Assembly: GCA_018433765.1 (NCBI GenBank)
Contig: JAHDQO010000013.1
Location: 124,001 to 188,000 of the forward strand
Length of the DNA stretch: 64,000 nucleotides
Reading direction: 5' to 3'
Source: Tissierellales bacterium
GTDB lineage: Bacteria; Bacillota; Clostridia; Tissierellales; Sedimentibacteraceae
How positions within the stretch are numbered: position 1 is the stretch's first letter; every line of letters begins with the position of its first letter. The notes below the pieces were generated by a model. It saw nothing but the letters and a program-made list of their open reading frames with translations, was not told the DNA's origin and made no database searches. Shown piece by piece: positions 62,176 through 64,000 of the stretch. A program made the translations under genes and the position numbers.

Positions 62176-62919
62176 TTATTCCCATTTGAAAAACTTAAGA
62201 GCTACCCCTATGCATATGATTGTAATAACGCTCATTAAAACGATAGGTATTATTACACTATCTATCATTAAATTAAGAGAAGTCGATTTTAGAAGTTTTA
62301 TACCTTGTGTTAAGGGTAAAATATCTGCAATTTTTTGAAGTGTTGTTGGCATAATTTCATAAGGCAGCGTTGCTCCTGAAAAAATCAGCATTGGAAAATA
62401 TAAAATGCTTGCAATAACACCTGCTGTCTTGATGTTTGAAGCAATTCCACCTACCATCATACCTATACTAAACATGGATACTATTACTAAAAAGTATGAA
62501 CCTAAAAATGGAAGCCATGAACCTATGAAATGAAAATCAAAGAAAAGCGTTGCTACACAGTAAATAAGTAAAAGTGAAGCAATAGAGTATATTACATAAA
62601 TTACTACCTGAACTGTTAAAATCATAGCAGGACTTATTGGTGTTACCTGAAATCTTTTAAGAATTTTTTTGTGACGATAATCAGATACTACTAAAGGTAA
62701 ACCCATCACACCTCCTGCACATATTGCAATCGTAGTGACAGCTCCAAATGACTGTTCTAAAAAAGTATATTCTGCACCATTAAATGCAGGTTTATTTCCA
62801 TATATAATGCCAAGAAGAATGGTAACAACTACAGGCATACAAATTGCGAATATAAACATATCCATTCCTCTAAGTGATAATTTTAATTCTGTTTTTAGCA
62901 TTGTTCTAAATACTTTCAT
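62176..62919 (-). CDS. ABC-2 type transporter permease
   Basis: A 247-residue permease with six hydrophobic segments: MKVFRTMLKTELKLSLRGMD start, GVMGLPLVVSDYRHKKILKRF near residue 78 and a C-terminal ABC-2 motif region (FSGATLPYEIMPTTLQKIADILPLTQ). I chose ATG 62919 behind GAGGAGGAT; it overlaps the ATPase gene by 14 bases. With the ATPase and the MerR regulator upstream it looks like a drug or peptide efflux system. Confidence 0.88.
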   Translation of the reverse strand: MKVFRTMLKTELKLSLRGMDMFIFAICMPVVVTILLGIIYGNKPAFNGAEYTFLEQSFGAVTTIAICAGGVMGLPLVVSDYRHKKILKRFQVTPISPAMILTVQVVIYVIYSIASLLLIYCVATLFFDFHFIGSWLPFLGSYFLVIVSMFSIGMMVGGIASNIKTAGVIASILYFPMLIFSGATLPYEIMPTTLQKIADILPLTQGIKLLKSTSLNLMIDSVIIPIVLMSVITIICIGVALKFFKWE

Positions 62920-63637
62920 AATCAAAATCCTCCTCATCAGTATACCATAAATAAGCTTCTTCTAATTTTTCAAAAGGACTTCCAGCTATTGCTTCTTTTA
63001 CAGTTCCGTAGAAAATGCAAGTTCCTTTTTTCAGAATACAAATCTTATCACATAATGTTTCTACTTCATCCATAAAATGAGAAGTCAAAATAATTGTAAG
63101 CCCTTTTCTTTTTAAATTAGATAAGTATTTCCATACATCTCTCCTTGCTTTTGCATCCAATCCTGTTGTAAGTTCATCTAAAAACACAACTTCTGGATTA
63201 GGAATTAAAGCAAGTATAATGAATAGTTTTTGTTTCTGCCCTCCTGAAAGTTCACTTACTTGGCTTTTACATTTATTCAAAAGATTAAATTGCTTTAATA
63301 ATTCTGTGTACTCTGAAGGTTGTTTGTAAAGAGCTTGTGTGAGTTCACATAGTTCTTCTACTGTTATCTTATCTTGATATTTTGATTCTTGAAATTGAAC
63401 TCCAACTCGTTCAAATAATTTTTTCCGCTCCGTTTGAGGATTCATTCCTAAAATTGAAATCTGTCCACGGTCAAATTTCTTTGTACCTAAAATACATTCA
63501 ATCGTTGTACTTTTTCCAGCTCCATTTGCTCCAAGCAATCCAAACACTTCGCCATGTTTTACTGATAGGCTAACATTATTTACAGCTTGCACATCTCCAT
63601 ATGCTTTGCACAGAGCATTAATCTTAATTGTTTCCAT
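62906..63637 (-). CDS. ABC transporter ATP-binding protein
   Basis: A 243-residue ATPase. Walker A GANGAGKST at residues 36-44, Q-loop VGVQFQES near 80, signature SELSGGQKQKL near 128, Walker B VVFLDELTTGLD near 150 and the switch His in ILTSHFMDE. I chose ATG 63637 behind GGAGG; the frame from 63682 has no site. It energises the permease encoded next. Confidence 0.92.
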   Translation of the reverse strand: METIKINALCKAYGDVQAVNNVSLSVKHGEVFGLLGANGAGKSTTIECILGTKKFDRGQISILGMNPQTERKKLFERVGVQFQESKYQDKITVEELCELTQALYKQPSEYTELLKQFNLLNKCKSQVSELSGGQKQKLFIILALIPNPEVVFLDELTTGLDAKARRDVWKYLSNLKRKGLTIILTSHFMDEVETLCDKICILKKGTCIFYGTVKEAIAGSPFEKLEEAYLWYTDEEDFDYESI

Positions 63638-63696
63638 GTATATAAACCTCCTGTTTTTTACTAGATAAAATAATAACACCATAAAAAAGTCTGGTG

Positions 63697-64000
63697 TTAA
63701 ACTGTAGGGTTTATATTAAATTTTTCCTGCATTGATTTTAATTGATTTAAAATGCAATATGCATTTGATTCTGCACTGCTTAGTGAAGTAAGAAGTTTAT
63801 CACAGGCTGTTACAATATCTTCATCTTTATTGGGGGTATTAATAACTTTTCGTATATCAATTCTCATGTTTTTGGAGGTTGCATTTATCATACGTAAAAT
63901 TGCTGAAAGAGAGTAATTTGCACAGCGCAAAGAACGTATAATCTTCAATTTTTGAATATCCTTTTGCGTATATATACGATATCCATTTTGTTTTCTTTTT
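63697..64000 (-). CDS. MerR family transcriptional regulator, 3' part only
   Basis: The minus-strand frame is open to the right window edge. Read from the edge it gives K-R-K-Q-N-G-Y-R-I-Y-T-Q-K-D-I-Q-K-L, the wing of a MerR winged helix, then RSLRCANYSLSAILRMI and a C-terminal effector or dimer part. A TTG at 63948 could be taken as a start but lies inside the HTH domain. It probably controls the ABC pair 60 bases downstream. Confidence 0.85.
   Translation of the reverse strand, partial: KRKQNGYRIYTQKDIQKLKIIRSLRCANYSLSAILRMINATSKNMRIDIRKVINTPNKDEDIVTACDKLLTSLSSAESNAYCILNQLKSMQEKFNINPTV

Overview
The window is AT-rich and its genes read as a low-GC Gram-positive anaerobe of the Clostridia/Tissierellia type. 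Supporting signs are strong GGAGG ribosome sites with some TTG/GTG starts, an SLH-domain surface protein, a CpsB/CpsC/CpsD tyrosine-phosphorylation set, a sigma factor/DUF1659/DUF2922/YvrJ operon, BlaI/M56 and MerR/ABC modules, and a selenocysteine peroxiredoxin of the PrxU kind known from amino-acid-fermenting clostridia. No rRNA, tRNA or CRISPR array is visible.

Layout. Positions 1-3891 hold two O-antigen-ligase-like membrane proteins (the first cut by the window edge) around a Wzz-like protein. Positions 4000-8260 hold a cluster of DnaA-box-like sites, a minus-strand sigma-factor operon interrupted by a four-helix-bundle gene and a 277-bp duplication, and a ComK-like gene whose promoter spacer contains a perfect LexA-type box. 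Positions 8269-11210 encode an SLH surface protein and a membrane-anchored acidic protein. Positions 11684-14660 encode CpsB-type phosphatase, CpsC-type adaptor, CpsD-type kinase and a NusG paralogue resembling the processive antiterminator LoaP.

Positions 15451-36437 form one long plus-strand glycan run. It contains an initiating sugar-phosphate transferase, glycosyltransferases, a Wbp-type UDP-diacetamido-uronic acid pathway, a NodB-like/ATP-grasp/PHP trio, a Wzy-like polymerase, complete rmlACBD, a Wzx flippase, and a CDP-alcohol phosphotransferase next to a cytidylyltransferase/CobD-like fusion and an ornithine-cyclodeaminase-like protein. A decayed IS256-family transposase lies at about 37.0-37.66 kb. 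A second glycan run (37965-50232) has a ligase/polymerase, a bacillosamine-type aminotransferase/acetyltransferase/phosphoglycosyl transferase set, a second flippase, two VanZ-like proteins, galE and a PglF/CapD-type dehydratase. An AbiE toxin-antitoxin pair sits inside it.

Positions 51079-64000 are a mixed region: NhaC-type antiporter, selenoprotein peroxiredoxin, split ThrE-type exporter, DUF3842 protein, ECF S component, BlaI/M56 pair divergent from a transglutaminase-like protein, UPF0316 protein, lipoprotein serpin, and a MerR/ABC-2 transporter operon cut by the right edge.

The glycan genes most likely build one or more complex surface glycans (capsule or S-layer glycan) from lipid-linked units carrying diNAcBac- or uronic-acid-type sugars, rhamnose and possibly a phospho-amino-alcohol. 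The upstream Cps phosphorylation set and LoaP-like protein are the likely controls. Three families of short interspersed repeats fill many intergenic gaps: TTCCGTG..GGTTAA, GTCATCCTGAGCG..GGATC and GGGGACGGT(T/A)C. Function calls rest on reading motifs and family resemblance by eye; no database search was run.
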